From assembly GCF_016056295.1 (NCBI RefSeq), contig NZ_JAECZB010000092.1, positions 1 through 64,000 on the forward strand: a stretch of 64,000 bases of DNA, written 5' to 3'. The translations under genes were made by a program, and so were the position numbers. The DNA is from Atlanticothrix silvestris CENA357. GTDB lineage: Bacteria > Cyanobacteriota > Cyanobacteriia > Cyanobacteriales > Nostocaceae. Positions 16,729 through 25,459 of the stretch are shown piece by piece (the stretch's first letter is position 1; the number at the start of each line of letters is the position of its first letter). The notes beneath the pieces were generated by a model, which made no database searches, was not told the DNA's origin, and saw nothing but the letters and a program-made list of their open reading frames with translations.

Positions 16729-17129
16729 TGTTCTATTGCCTCAGTTTCCACATCGTATATAATTAGCTTTAATTTGTTTTCAGTGACTACAGTTTGAATA
16801 AAAGACAAATTAAAAAAGTCGTTATAAGTTACCAATGGTACAGCTAAATATAAAGTTCTATTTGGCTCTTCAGCACGCAATGCTGTCCGATAATTAATAA
16901 ATTGTCCTAATGCCATGTGAAATTCAGAAATTTTTGAAGCACTCACAAAATTTTTGATTTCAACTGCGATCTTTTTTCCTGTTTTTTCCGCAGCTAGAAG
17001 TCGCTCTGCACCTAAATCAATCTGAATATCAACCCCACCACACCTAATATTGAGTGGATCATCTGTAACAGCCCAACCCTCTTTTTCTAGTGCAGACCTC
17101 ACAATGTTGTGGAATACATCACGAGCCAT
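16716..17129 (-). CDS. xisH: XisH family protein with nuclease-like core
   Basis: A 137-residue XisH homologue starting MARDVFHNIVRSALEKEGWA. The pattern D34/D38 in GGVDIQIDLG, then E57-x-K59 in KIAVEIKNF, then Q76-x3-Y80 in ALGQFINYR has the layout of PD-(D/E)XK nucleases. It is the upstream gene of the xisH-xisI pair. The documented phenotype is in fdxN-element excision, while nuclease activity is an inference from the residues and has not been shown here. Alternative roles include a defence or toxin-like pair. Cytosolic; no signal or membrane segment. Confidence 0.93.
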   Translation of the reverse strand: MARDVFHNIVRSALEKEGWAVTDDPLNIRCGGVDIQIDLGAERLLAAEKTGKKIAVEIKNFVSASKISEFHMALGQFINYRTALRAEEPNRTLYLAVPLVTYNDFFNLSFIQTVVTENKLKLIIYDVETEAIEQWIN

Positions 17130-17377
17130 AATTTCACAGCAAAGCTACACTAACTTTAATACTACTCACATCTAGAGTGGTGTAATTCGTCAATAAAATA
17201 TTTAAGCATAGATTTCAACTTTTTACTGACTATCAACTCCAACAAGTATACGAAGAAAGGGGCTAGAGGCTAGGGACTAGAGGCGAAAGTAATGTACCTC
17301 ATCCAGATGAAATATGCTGTAAATCTAGACTTTGCTTACATTTTTCCTCTAACTGCAACATAGTACAGCGCTCCAAC
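17130..17377. other. Intergenic region upstream of xisH
   Basis: No gene. It contains a copy of the common GGGGCTAGAGGCTAGGGACT repeat near 17260 and the likely xisH promoter. Confidence 0.4.
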
Positions 17378-17408
17378 AGCAGCTATTCTTATTATGAGAA
17401 TAGCTGCT
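17378..17408. repeat. Perfect 12-bp hairpin downstream of pilQ
   Basis: AGCAGCTATTCT (17378-17389) and AGAATAGCTGCT (17397-17408) are exact inverses around a seven-base loop, flanked by direct CTCCAAC/CCAAC. Possible distal terminator for the pil operon. Confidence 0.6.
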
Positions 17409-17421
17409 CCAACACAAAACA

Positions 17422-17451
17422 GGTGCGTTAGGACTTTAGTACTAACGCACC
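17422..17451 (-). terminator. Perfect 10-bp hairpin closest to the end of pilQ
   Basis: GGTGCGTTAG and CTAACGCACC are exact inverses with a ten-base loop; read on the minus strand the stem is followed by TGTTTTGTG. Terminator of the pilMNOQ operon is the simplest reading, although the core also resembles dispersed GTTAGGACTTTAGT repeats. Confidence 0.5.
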
Positions 17452-17494
17452 CTACCGAATGAAAACTAAAGTACTCACTCGCCAGCCTAACTGT

Positions 17495-19948
17495 TTATCG
17501 TTTAGGTGTGTTTAACCCACGACGCTCAAGGATTTGCCGCACCTCTGGACTGGGGGTGTAGTTATAACCATAAGCAGAGTTCTCAGAGTCATCCATAATT
17601 TGAGGTGTGAGTAACACAATTACCTCATTGCGCTGATTAGATTTGTTTGTCCTTCTAAACAGCGAACCAATGAGTGGCAAATCACCCAAGATGGGAATCT
17701 TGGATACACTTGTGCGGTCTGAGTCTTGAATGATACCTGACAGAATGAGAGTCTGACCATCTCGCAGGCGAATCAAGCCAGAAGTAAGGGAACGTGTAGA
17801 AACCAAAAAGATTCGTTGGCTATTACCACCCAAATTAATGTCTGCTGGAGCTTGAGGAGATGAAACAGTTGGGGCTACAGAGAGAGAGACAAAACCATTA
17901 TCATCAATTCGTTCAACTTTCACAGCTAGAGTTAAACCTACAGTTTCTTTATCAGCTGTAACTGTTTCTGAGGATGTGCCATCACCACGAGTTATTTCTC
18001 TTTTAATGTTGCCTACTACTTCTTGGGTCAGTTTAACATCAGCTGTCTGACCTTCTTGCACAATTAAAGTCGGGTCAGTCAAAATCTTGGCATTGCCATT
18101 TGTGACTTGAGCCTGTAGACTAGCTAGAAAACGTTTTGGGAATTGGAATAAAGTTGGCAAAGATGCGGTAGCTGTACCAAGAGTGCCTTGCGTGATGGTA
18201 GATGTACCATCAGCGTTTCTAGTAATAATATTATCGGTTGCTGGAGTAATATCGGTGAAACCAGGTTGTAGGGGATTCCCATTGCCAGTAGGTGCAATAG
18301 GTTGATAAAAAGAGCCACTTCCTGGGTTTGCGACTCTAGTGATGTTGCCATTTTGGTCTACGACTACTGTGCCTGGGGTAGTTCCTGGAATAGATACGGA
18401 ACCATTAGGGTCAAAGAAAGGCGCTCCTGTAACAGGATTCCTGACGATTGGTGTACTAGTCACACTATTTGCCGCTTCAGCACTAGTCGCAGGTCTGGAA
18501 CCACCAAAATTAAAAGATGCCGCACCGCCATCATTAGTAAAGAAATTGTTACCAACTCCAAAGGAAAAGCTGGTGTTTTGATCCTTGGTGTTCAACAGAT
18601 TAACATCAATAATCTTAACGTTAACTACTACTTGACGACGACGGAGATCAAGCGGAACAATTTGAGCGATTGCTATATCAACTAACCTCGGTGGGCCAAT
18701 CAAGGTAAGAGTACTGGTTCTCACGTCTCCTGATACTTGTAATCCTCGAAGTATGGGAGTTGAGTCAGTAAAAGTAATTCTTTGAGCTGCCAGGTTACTA
18801 TCTTCAGCCACATTTCTTTTTGATCCTTCTTCTGTACCTATTACATCTGTAGTAACCCTAGTTGTTTTAGGTTCCGCGTTGACAGCACTTTCAGCTCCTA
18901 AGTTAACCAAAACCCTCAGAATTTCTTGTACTGTTGCTTGGTTAAGTCTCAAGTTACGTACTACTACATCACGAGTAGAATTAGGCAGTCTAGGCCCAAC
19001 AAAAACCGTGCGACCACTGCGGTTAGCTTCTAAACCACTCAGTCGCAAAACGTAGTTAAACACATCTTGTACTGGTTCGTTTTCTATATCTAAAGATATT
19101 GTTTGATATATTAGCCTTTCGGTAGCACCAGTATTAATTTGAGAGCCAGAAGTTTGCTTGCTATCTTCTCCTCCTCCTGCATAAGCCAAGTTCATACCAG
19201 CAGCCCGTGCTAGCAATGACAAAACTTCGCGCACTGGTGCATCTCGCAAGACTAAACGAGGAACGCGTTCTTGGGTTCCTAAGTCAACATTACTAGGAGA
19301 TGCATCAGTATTGGATATAGCAATATCTCCCACTGGTGGGGCGACGGCTCTAGGTAAAAATGGTGGAGCCTGACTTACAGGTTGACCTGGGCCAGCTGGC
19401 TGAGCAGGTCTGCCGTCAATTGTGACTTCTGGGTTAGGAACGAGAACATCTGGCTTTTGACCTGGTAGGACTGGGATAGAAGCAGGTGGCGCTGCCGATG
19501 TTGAAGGTGCTGGAGGTGTTGGTACTGAGGCTGTAGTACCTGTAGATGGGGTAAAGCTGAGGGTAAGACCGTTTTGCTTTCGCACTACAGGTTGAGTGTT
19601 GGGTGCATTTTTACTACCAGTTACCGTTACCCGAATGCTATTAGCATCAAGCTGACCAACTTCAACTGAGGCAATTCCGGGAGATGGATTATCTTTGCGG
19701 AAATTATTACCTTGCGGCAAACGCAGTTGAGTATTAATAATATCTGTAACTAAAGTATTGCCTCTTTTTGTGGTGAAAACTTGCGGGCGTGACCCTGTAG
19801 AAGTTTTTAAAACTACGCTAATTCCACCATCAACTGGACTTAGCTGTACATCATTAATTTGAGTTATCTGTGCCGAAACTGGTTGAGCTGCCAAATATAC
19901 AAAAACGGCAGTGCCCAATATTAAACTATTACCGTGAAGCTGTTTCAC
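17495..19948 (-). CDS. pilQ: Type IV pilus secretin
   Basis: The 817-residue PilQ forms the outer-membrane channel through which the pilus passes. After a signal peptide (residues 1-26) come an AMIN domain (about 30-130, peptidoglycan binding), a proline-rich linker (about 135-215), N-domains (about 225-440), a long Gly/Asn/Thr-rich insert (about 465-595) and the secretin core (about 600-800) with LFQFPKRFLASLQAQVTNG, VSVAPTVSSPQAP-like and LILSGIIQDSDRTSVSKIPI. It starts at GTG 19948 with GGTGAGGA eight bases upstream. It is the last gene after pilM-pilN-pilO but separated from pilO by 270 bases of repeat. pilP is absent, as usual in cyanobacteria. Confidence 0.93.
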   Translation of the reverse strand: MKQLHGNSLILGTAVFVYLAAQPVSAQITQINDVQLSPVDGGISVVLKTSTGSRPQVFTTKRGNTLVTDIINTQLRLPQGNNFRKDNPSPGIASVEVGQLDANSIRVTVTGSKNAPNTQPVVRKQNGLTLSFTPSTGTTASVPTPPAPSTSAAPPASIPVLPGQKPDVLVPNPEVTIDGRPAQPAGPGQPVSQAPPFLPRAVAPPVGDIAISNTDASPSNVDLGTQERVPRLVLRDAPVREVLSLLARAAGMNLAYAGGGEDSKQTSGSQINTGATERLIYQTISLDIENEPVQDVFNYVLRLSGLEANRSGRTVFVGPRLPNSTRDVVVRNLRLNQATVQEILRVLVNLGAESAVNAEPKTTRVTTDVIGTEEGSKRNVAEDSNLAAQRITFTDSTPILRGLQVSGDVRTSTLTLIGPPRLVDIAIAQIVPLDLRRRQVVVNVKIIDVNLLNTKDQNTSFSFGVGNNFFTNDGGAASFNFGGSRPATSAEAANSVTSTPIVRNPVTGAPFFDPNGSVSIPGTTPGTVVVDQNGNITRVANPGSGSFYQPIAPTGNGNPLQPGFTDITPATDNIITRNADGTSTITQGTLGTATASLPTLFQFPKRFLASLQAQVTNGNAKILTDPTLIVQEGQTADVKLTQEVVGNIKREITRGDGTSSETVTADKETVGLTLAVKVERIDDNGFVSLSVAPTVSSPQAPADINLGGNSQRIFLVSTRSLTSGLIRLRDGQTLILSGIIQDSDRTSVSKIPILGDLPLIGSLFRRTNKSNQRNEVIVLLTPQIMDDSENSAYGYNYTPSPEVRQILERRGLNTPKR

Positions 19949-20021
19949 AGTTCATTCCTCACCTTATAAAAATAACCAACAATTTTTGAGTAGTTCGCTA
20001 TGAATGCTGTTTTGAAGGTTT

Positions 20022-20182
20022 GTAGTGAGTTAGCGCGGTGAAGCAGTGCATTGGGCGGCTTTGCCGACTTGAAGCAACTGCTGAACCCGTAGGGTCTTGG
20101 GGTTTCCCCCATGAGCGACTAACGAAGCCGAAGGTTAAGTACTTCAGTACTTAGAAAAGAAGGACTAAAGTCCTTACTACGA
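20022..20182. repeat. Repeat island between pilO and pilQ
   Basis: It contains GGCGGCTTTGCCGACTTGAA, GGTCTTGGGGTTTCCCCCAT and two tight hairpins: AAGTACT-TC-AGTACTT (20137-20152) and AAGGACT-AA-AGTCCTT (20160-20175). The segments recur at 4.0, 16.2 and 46.8 kb. It sits inside an operon, so it may affect pilQ expression. Confidence 0.7.
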
Positions 20183-20218
20183 ACTTACTCATTCATCAAT
20201 ATTCAGCACTTTTAACTT

Positions 20219-20980
20219 TTACTTCTTAGGTGCTGCTTTAGCAGCAGCAATTTCTTCTGGATTAAGTGGCATCAATGCCTGTACTTGAAAGGCGGTGGTA
20301 ATTGGTGCAGGGCCTATTCTACGTACTACTTTGCCTAATTGGTTAGTAGCAGCTGCTGGAGCCAATGTCGATTGATAGTCTTTAATGATTAACAAAGGCT
20401 GTAAACGCTCTATATTACGAATAACTGACTGTGTTTGTTCATAAGTTCCGATAATTTCAAGATTAATGCTGATGCGTTTGAGTTGACCGTTGACTAATGG
20501 GCCGAGAGAACCATCAGTAATTACTTCTGCTTGCTGTGAAGCTGGTAGAAACTTTTGTAGTTTGGCTGCGACTGCATTACCAGGAATTTGAGTATTACCA
20601 GATTCAACCAAACAATTCAGATCTAGCAGCAAAGTATCTAAAGTTTTTTCATTAGCAAATAAACCTAAAACCTGGATTTTTTGTTGCTTTGCTTGGTCTA
20701 AATCTTCTTTGACTTTGGCTGCTTGTTTGATAGTATTTTTCTTTTGTTCAAGTTGCCCTTGGAGTTCGCTGCTTTTTGCTTGTTGTTGTTGATAGTTATC
20801 CCAAGCTGGCATCACCATATTAAAAAGTATGTAAAATGCCCCAGCAATTCCTACAACTCCTACCAAAAGCCCAATAATTTTGGGAGTGAAGGTAAGACCA
20901 AAAAGAACGGGATAGCCTGATGAAACTGAATCGAATTCCCCGGCTTGTTCGGCAAAATTTAAATCATCACTCAGTGTCAT
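20219..20980 (-). CDS. pilO: Type IV pilus alignment protein PilO
   Basis: The 253-residue PilO is a bitopic inner-membrane protein of the alignment subcomplex. It has a cytoplasmic N-terminus, one membrane helix at about residues 33-55 (PKIIGLLVGVVGIAGAFYIL), then a coiled coil (QQQQAKSSELQGQLEQKKNT) and a ferredoxin-like periplasmic part, with ISINLEIIGTYEQTQSVIRN typical of the PilO family. It overlaps the pilN stop by four bases, so translation is likely coupled. An alanine-rich tail ends it. Confidence 0.92.
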   Translation of the reverse strand: MTLSDDLNFAEQAGEFDSVSSGYPVLFGLTFTPKIIGLLVGVVGIAGAFYILFNMVMPAWDNYQQQQAKSSELQGQLEQKKNTIKQAAKVKEDLDQAKQQKIQVLGLFANEKTLDTLLLDLNCLVESGNTQIPGNAVAAKLQKFLPASQQAEVITDGSLGPLVNGQLKRISINLEIIGTYEQTQSVIRNIERLQPLLIIKDYQSTLAPAAATNQLGKVVRRIGPAPITTAFQVQALMPLNPEEIAAAKAAPKK

Positions 20981-21747
20981 TTTGGAATGACTCCTATTTG
21001 TTGCATACTGCGAATACGAGTCACTAGACCCACTGTGCCTTTTTTTTCTAGCTCCCGCATGAGTTCAGAAGCTGGAACATCACTTAGGCTAGATTGAATA
21101 GTATATTTAACTATTTGGGGTGGTTTAATCGGTACAGCATTAGTAGATCTGGCGGTAGTTGGTGGTAATGGTGCATCTACTAAGTTGGCTGAGATAATTT
21201 TGCTTTCTGAAGACTTTAAGAACTGAGACTGTTGCAGAATCAACAAAAAATCGTTGACATCATTATAAGAACGAGCCAATCCGTTAATTTCTAATCCCCC
21301 AGCGGGATTGGGTGATGGTTTACCTTCTGCTGCGGCAGTAGGTGGAAGTTGCCTGATGTTATCAATTTGTACTGTCGCTGGTATGCGATCGCGTAAATCT
21401 TGTAACATGGCTGACCAAGGACGAATCTGGTCAAATACGGTGACTAAACTTTGTGTTGACGCTTTAACTTGATTGGTCTCTTCCCGGATTTTGTTAATGT
21501 TTCCTATTTCTGTGTCTAATTGCTTGTTTTGCTGATCTAGTTGTGCTATTGTCTGCTCTAATTCGCCATTTTTAGATTGTAAAAACCACCAACCAGTTAA
21601 CATAAAAAGTGGTAGACACACACCTAAAGTTGCTCCCACATAAATTGGTGTTAAATCCCCGACTGGAAGTTTGATTCCTTCCCGTTTTTGAGGATTATTC
21701 TGATAAATTGGACGGTCTTTAAGAAAGTTAATATCTAGACTGTACAT
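20977..21747 (-). CDS. pilN: Type IV pilus assembly protein PilN
   Basis: A 256-residue bitopic protein. The N-terminus (MYSLDINFLKDRPIYQ) carries the conserved INFL motif that binds PilM. A membrane helix at about residues 34-55 (TPIYVGATLGVCLPLFMLTG and following) precedes a coiled coil (ELEQTIAQLDQQNKQLDTEI) and a periplasmic Fimbrial_PilN domain (IPATVQIDNIRQLPP, LEINGLARSYNDVNDFLLIL). One base separates it from pilM and it overlaps pilO. It links cytoplasmic PilM to PilO and the secretin. Confidence 0.93.
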   Translation of the reverse strand: MYSLDINFLKDRPIYQNNPQKREGIKLPVGDLTPIYVGATLGVCLPLFMLTGWWFLQSKNGELEQTIAQLDQQNKQLDTEIGNINKIREETNQVKASTQSLVTVFDQIRPWSAMLQDLRDRIPATVQIDNIRQLPPTAAAEGKPSPNPAGGLEINGLARSYNDVNDFLLILQQSQFLKSSESKIISANLVDAPLPPTTARSTNAVPIKPPQIVKYTIQSSLSDVPASELMRELEKKGTVGLVTRIRSMQQIGVIPK

Positions 21748-21748
21748 G

Positions 21749-22855
21749 TTACACCTCCCTCATGCCTAGACCAAGTACGATCGCTAAGCCAGAGCGTCCT
21801 AACATGGGGTACTTTTCTTGATCAAATTCCAACGACAAAGACCCAATAGGATCTATTTGGATAGTTGGTAAGCTCAATCGTTGAGTGAAAAACTCATCTA
21901 GTTGTTGTAGTCCACCTCCTGGCCCAGCTAATAAAATCTGTGCTACTTCCAAATTTTCACTTTGATTCAAGTAAAAATCGATGGAACGGCGCAGTTCATC
22001 TGTTAGTTCTCCTAACACTCTCAACACAGCAGCCATACCAGGATCAATTTCAGTAACCCCAGTTTTACCTCCATCTATGGGAGTCGAGGGAATTGTCATT
22101 CCCTGTAACAGTTCCATATCACGTGATGTAGGTAAGCTCATGGCTCTGGCCAAGGCTGTTTGCATTTGATATGTACCAATAGGTACAGTGCGGGAAAATT
22201 GCGGTACTCCATTAATCACGATCGCAATTTCTGTACTGTCGAATTCGATATCAACTAGCACTACTGCTTCTTGTGGCCCAAATTGCCGCAGTTGATCACG
22301 AATTGTCCGAATCAGCGCAAAACTACTAATCTCTAAAACATCGATTTGCAATCCTGCCTGCTCAAACGTACTAATATATGTATCTGTCACTTCCTTGCGG
22401 GTGGCAACTAGTAGTACCTGTACCTTTTCGATGCCATCTTCATCTACAAAATACCCAAGTTTCTGATAATCTACATCAGCTTCTTCACGAGGATAGGGTA
22501 AATACAAACCTGCTTCGTGGTTTAACACCATCTCTCGCAGTTCTTTGTCATCTAACTCGGCTGGTACAGGAATTAGACGTACAATCGAATCTCGTCCTGG
22601 TACACCAGTCGCCACACGAGAGGCTTTGATTTTACTCTCAGCCAAACCTTGTTGGATTAATTGCGCCATTGCTGGGGGGTCGGTAATTTGACCATCAGTA
22701 ACAACGCCTTCTGGAACTGGTACCGATGTCAAAGATTCTAATTTCAAGCCTTGGCGATGCTTGCGTAGCTGAACTATATTCACCCGTTCTGGTGCAAGTT
22801 CAATACCCACCCCTTTATTAGATTTGCCAAATAGATTATTGAAGCTTTTCACCAC
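21749..22855 (-). CDS. pilM: Type IV pilus assembly protein PilM
   Basis: The 368-residue PilM is an actin-like (FtsA/MreB fold) cytoplasmic ATP-binding protein. GVGIELAPERVNIVQLRK is the phosphate-1 region, VVLVDIEFDSTEIAIVINGV the phosphate-2-like region, and ILLAGPGGGLQQLDEFF the adenosine-binding motif. It is the first gene of pilMNO(Q), transcribed from the 140-base divergent region it shares with the solute-binding lipoprotein gene. Binding to PilN on the inner face of the membrane is known for the family. Confidence 0.94.
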   Translation of the reverse strand: MVKSFNNLFGKSNKGVGIELAPERVNIVQLRKHRQGLKLESLTSVPVPEGVVTDGQITDPPAMAQLIQQGLAESKIKASRVATGVPGRDSIVRLIPVPAELDDKELREMVLNHEAGLYLPYPREEADVDYQKLGYFVDEDGIEKVQVLLVATRKEVTDTYISTFEQAGLQIDVLEISSFALIRTIRDQLRQFGPQEAVVLVDIEFDSTEIAIVINGVPQFSRTVPIGTYQMQTALARAMSLPTSRDMELLQGMTIPSTPIDGGKTGVTEIDPGMAAVLRVLGELTDELRRSIDFYLNQSENLEVAQILLAGPGGGLQQLDEFFTQRLSLPTIQIDPIGSLSLEFDQEKYPMLGRSGLAIVLGLGMREV

Positions 22856-22996
22856 AGTTGTGCCCGCTGGACTGCTAAATTGAAAATCTAAACGACACTA
22901 AAGAATAGTCTTGGTACTAGGTAATTTATTTAGCCTATAATCTCGACAATTCTGCATAAGCTTTTTACTTTCATCAAGCGTAAAAATACTGGAAAG

Positions 22997-24298
22997 ATGA
23001 TGCAATTGCGAAAATTTAAACAACTGGCTGCTTGGGCACTAATTGGCTTATTGACCAGTTGGATGGTAAGTTGTAGTGCTGGAAACGTTGGCACAAGTAC
23101 AAAACAGACTGCTTCAGGAGCAGCAACTATTGAGTTTTGGACTATGCAACTCCAACCTCAATTTACCGATTATTTCCAAAGCCTAATTACAACTTTTGAA
23201 TCGCAAAATTCTGGTATAAAGGTTAACTGGGTCGATATACCTTGGGCGGCTATGGAGAACAAAATTTTAACAGCTGTCTCAGCAAAAACGCCACCTGATG
23301 TTGTTAACCTCAATCCAGGTTTTGCTTCCCAACTGGCTGGGCGAAATGCCTGGCTGAATCTAGATACAAAAGTCTCAAATGAAGCACGTTCCTCCTATCT
23401 ACCAAATATCTGGAAAGCAAGCACACTGAATGGCCAGAGTTTTGGTATACCCTGGTACCTCACCACACGGCTAACCATTTATAACACTGATTTATTAAAA
23501 CAGGCAGGTATCACAAAAGTACCTGCTACCTACGGAGAATTGGCACAAGCAGCGCAACAAATTAAAGATAAGACTGGCAAATATGCATTTTTTGTGACTG
23601 TTGTACCGCAAGATTCCGGTGAGGTAATGGAATCGTTAGTACAAATGGGTGTAACTCTAGTAGATACTGAGGGAAAAGCGGCTTTTAATTCTCCCCAAGG
23701 CAAAGCAGCGTTTCAGTACTGGGTAGATTTGTATAAGAAAGGTTTGCTACCAAAAGAAATTTTGACACAAGGACATCGCCATGCAATTGATTTATACCAA
23801 GCTGGCGAGACAGCATTTTTAGCTTCTGGGCCAGAGTTTCTGAAAACGATCGCCAATAATGCTCCAAAAATTGCTCAAGCTTCCGCGATCGCACCCCAAC
23901 TTACAGGTGACACAGGTAAGAAAAATGTCGCTGTCATGAACATAGTTATTCCCCGTGAAACCAAACACCCAGATGCAGCTGTTAAATTTGCCTTATTTGT
24001 GACTAATGATGAAAATCAGCTAGCTTTTGCTAAAGCTGCTAACGTTTTGCCATCGACAGTTAAAGCACTGTCTGATAGCTATTTTAAAGATGTTCCAGCT
24101 ACTGCTTCAACAGTGGAGAAAGCGCGAGTTATTACTGCCGAACAACTGCAACAAGCAGAAATATTAACCCCCACATTGAAGGATCTTAATAAACTGCAAA
24201 AAGCAATTTATGAGAATTTGCAAGCAGCAATGCTAGGAGAGAAAACTGTAGATAAAGCCGTAGAAGATGCGGCGCAAGAGTGGAACAATCGCGCATAA
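22997..24298 (+). CDS. ABC sugar transporter solute-binding lipoprotein
   Basis: The 433-residue extracellular solute-binding protein (family 1, maltose/glycerol-3-phosphate type) has a lipoprotein signal ending MVSC, with C26 as the lipidation site. The mature start holds IEFWTMQLQPQF and FESQNSGIKVNWVDIPW, typical of sugar-binding proteins. Then come FGIPWYLTTRLTIYNTDLLK, the hinge segments and AKAANVLPSTVKAL. No permease or ATPase gene adjoins it, so the partners are elsewhere. Ligand is unknown; oligosaccharide or glucosylglycerol-like solutes are possible. Membrane-anchored in the periplasm. Confidence 0.9.
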   Translation: MMQLRKFKQLAAWALIGLLTSWMVSCSAGNVGTSTKQTASGAATIEFWTMQLQPQFTDYFQSLITTFESQNSGIKVNWVDIPWAAMENKILTAVSAKTPPDVVNLNPGFASQLAGRNAWLNLDTKVSNEARSSYLPNIWKASTLNGQSFGIPWYLTTRLTIYNTDLLKQAGITKVPATYGELAQAAQQIKDKTGKYAFFVTVVPQDSGEVMESLVQMGVTLVDTEGKAAFNSPQGKAAFQYWVDLYKKGLLPKEILTQGHRHAIDLYQAGETAFLASGPEFLKTIANNAPKIAQASAIAPQLTGDTGKKNVAVMNIVIPRETKHPDAAVKFALFVTNDENQLAFAKAANVLPSTVKALSDSYFKDVPATASTVEKARVITAEQLQQAEILTPTLKDLNKLQKAIYENLQAAMLGEKTVDKAVEDAAQEWNNRA

Positions 24299-24310
24299 AA
24301 AACATGCAAA

Positions 24311-24336
24311 GGAACAGGGAAATATTTCTCTGTTCC
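24311..24336. terminator. Bidirectional terminator candidate between convergent genes
   Basis: GGAACAG and CTGTTCC with paired GGAAA/TTTCT inside form a hairpin between the binding-protein gene and the convergent histidine kinase gene, followed by a short A/T tract on both sides. Confidence 0.5.
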
Positions 24337-24346
24337 CTAACAATTA

Positions 24347-25453
24347 TTACTTAATTTTAGACTGTCGAATGGGAATATGAATTACAAAATCGGCTCCTGC
24401 TCCAGGTGATGAATGGCAATATAATTTACCACCATGCAATTCGTTAATAATTCGGTAACTAATTGATAAACCTAAGCCTGTTCCTTTTCCAACATCCTTA
24501 GTTGTAAAAAATGGATCAAATAATTTTACTTTCACTTTATCATCCATTCCCAGACCATTATCAGCAATACGAATTTCTACCCAGTCATTATTAATGATAT
24601 CTGTACTTATTTGAATTTGTGGATTATTATTAACCAGCTCTTTATAACTAGTAATCTTTTTATTACATACTGAAAAATCAGTGCTTAATAGTGATTCTTC
24701 CAAAGCATCAATTGCATTGATAAAAATATTCATAAATACCTGATTCATTTGCCCAGAATAACATTCTATCAATGGCAGATTTCCGTAATTTTTAATTATT
24801 TTAATCCCGTTTGGATTATTTACTGATGCCTTGAGACGGTTATTTAAAATAATTAATGTACTGTCAATTCCCTCATGAATATCTACTGACTTAAAATCCG
24901 CTTCATCTAAACGAGAAAACGTGCGGAGTGATTTGACGATTTCAGTAATTCGCTCTGCTCCTATATTCATAGACTGAAAGAGTTTTATAGAATCTTGCTT
25001 AATAAATTCGAGTTCAATTACTTGAATTTCTCGTTTAATAACAGCTACTGGTTCAGGGTAATAGTGCTGATAAAGTTCCACTAACCTCAGCAAATCTTGA
25101 AAGTATTCATGAGCATAATTTAAATTACCGTAGATAAAGCTAACTGGATTATTAATTTCATGAGCAATCCCAGCTACCAAAACTCCAAGAGCAGACATTT
25201 TTTCAGATTCAACCAGTTTCATTTGCAAAGCTTTGAGATTTGCCAGTGCTGTTTCGAGTTCATTACCTCGTTTTTCTAGAGAAATTTGTGACTCTTCTAG
25301 TTCTCGAATCACACTTTTGAGAAGTGATTCTCTGAGTTCACTGGCGTTCTCAAGTTGTTGTCGATCTGCTTCTGAACGATCAAGTTTTTTTTGGAGAATC
25401 CGAACAGTTTTTTCTAACAGTTTTAGTCTGCTCTCGTAGTCTGTAGGTTCCAT
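24347..25453 (-). CDS. Soluble sensor histidine kinase
   Basis: A 368-residue kinase with no membrane segment. Residues about 10-85 form a coiled coil ([20 protein letters not shown]). The HisKA phosphoacceptor is H98 in [20 protein letters not shown]. The N box lies in [18 protein letters not shown], and the G boxes in [14 protein letters not shown] and [20 protein letters not shown]. The FIST-domain gene ends six bases upstream, so the two form an operon with sensor in one protein and kinase in the other. No response regulator adjoins. The input may come by direct contact with the FIST protein (inference). Confidence 0.92.
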   Translation of the reverse strand: MEPTDYESRLKLLEKTVRILQKKLDRSEADRQQLENASELRESLLKSVIRELEESQISLEKRGNELETALANLKALQMKLVESEKMSALGVLVAGIAHEINNPVSFIYGNLNYAHEYFQDLLRLVELYQHYYPEPVAVIKREIQVIELEFIKQDSIKLFQSMNIGAERITEIVKSLRTFSRLDEADFKSVDIHEGIDSTLIILNNRLKASVNNPNGIKIIKNYGNLPLIECYSGQMNQVFMNIFINAIDALEESLLSTDFSVCNKKITSYKELVNNNPQIQISTDIINNDWVEIRIADNGLGMDDKVKVKLFDPFFTTKDVGKGTGLGLSISYRIINELHGGKLYCHSSPGAGADFVIHIPIRQSKIK

Positions 25454-25459
25454 AAATCT

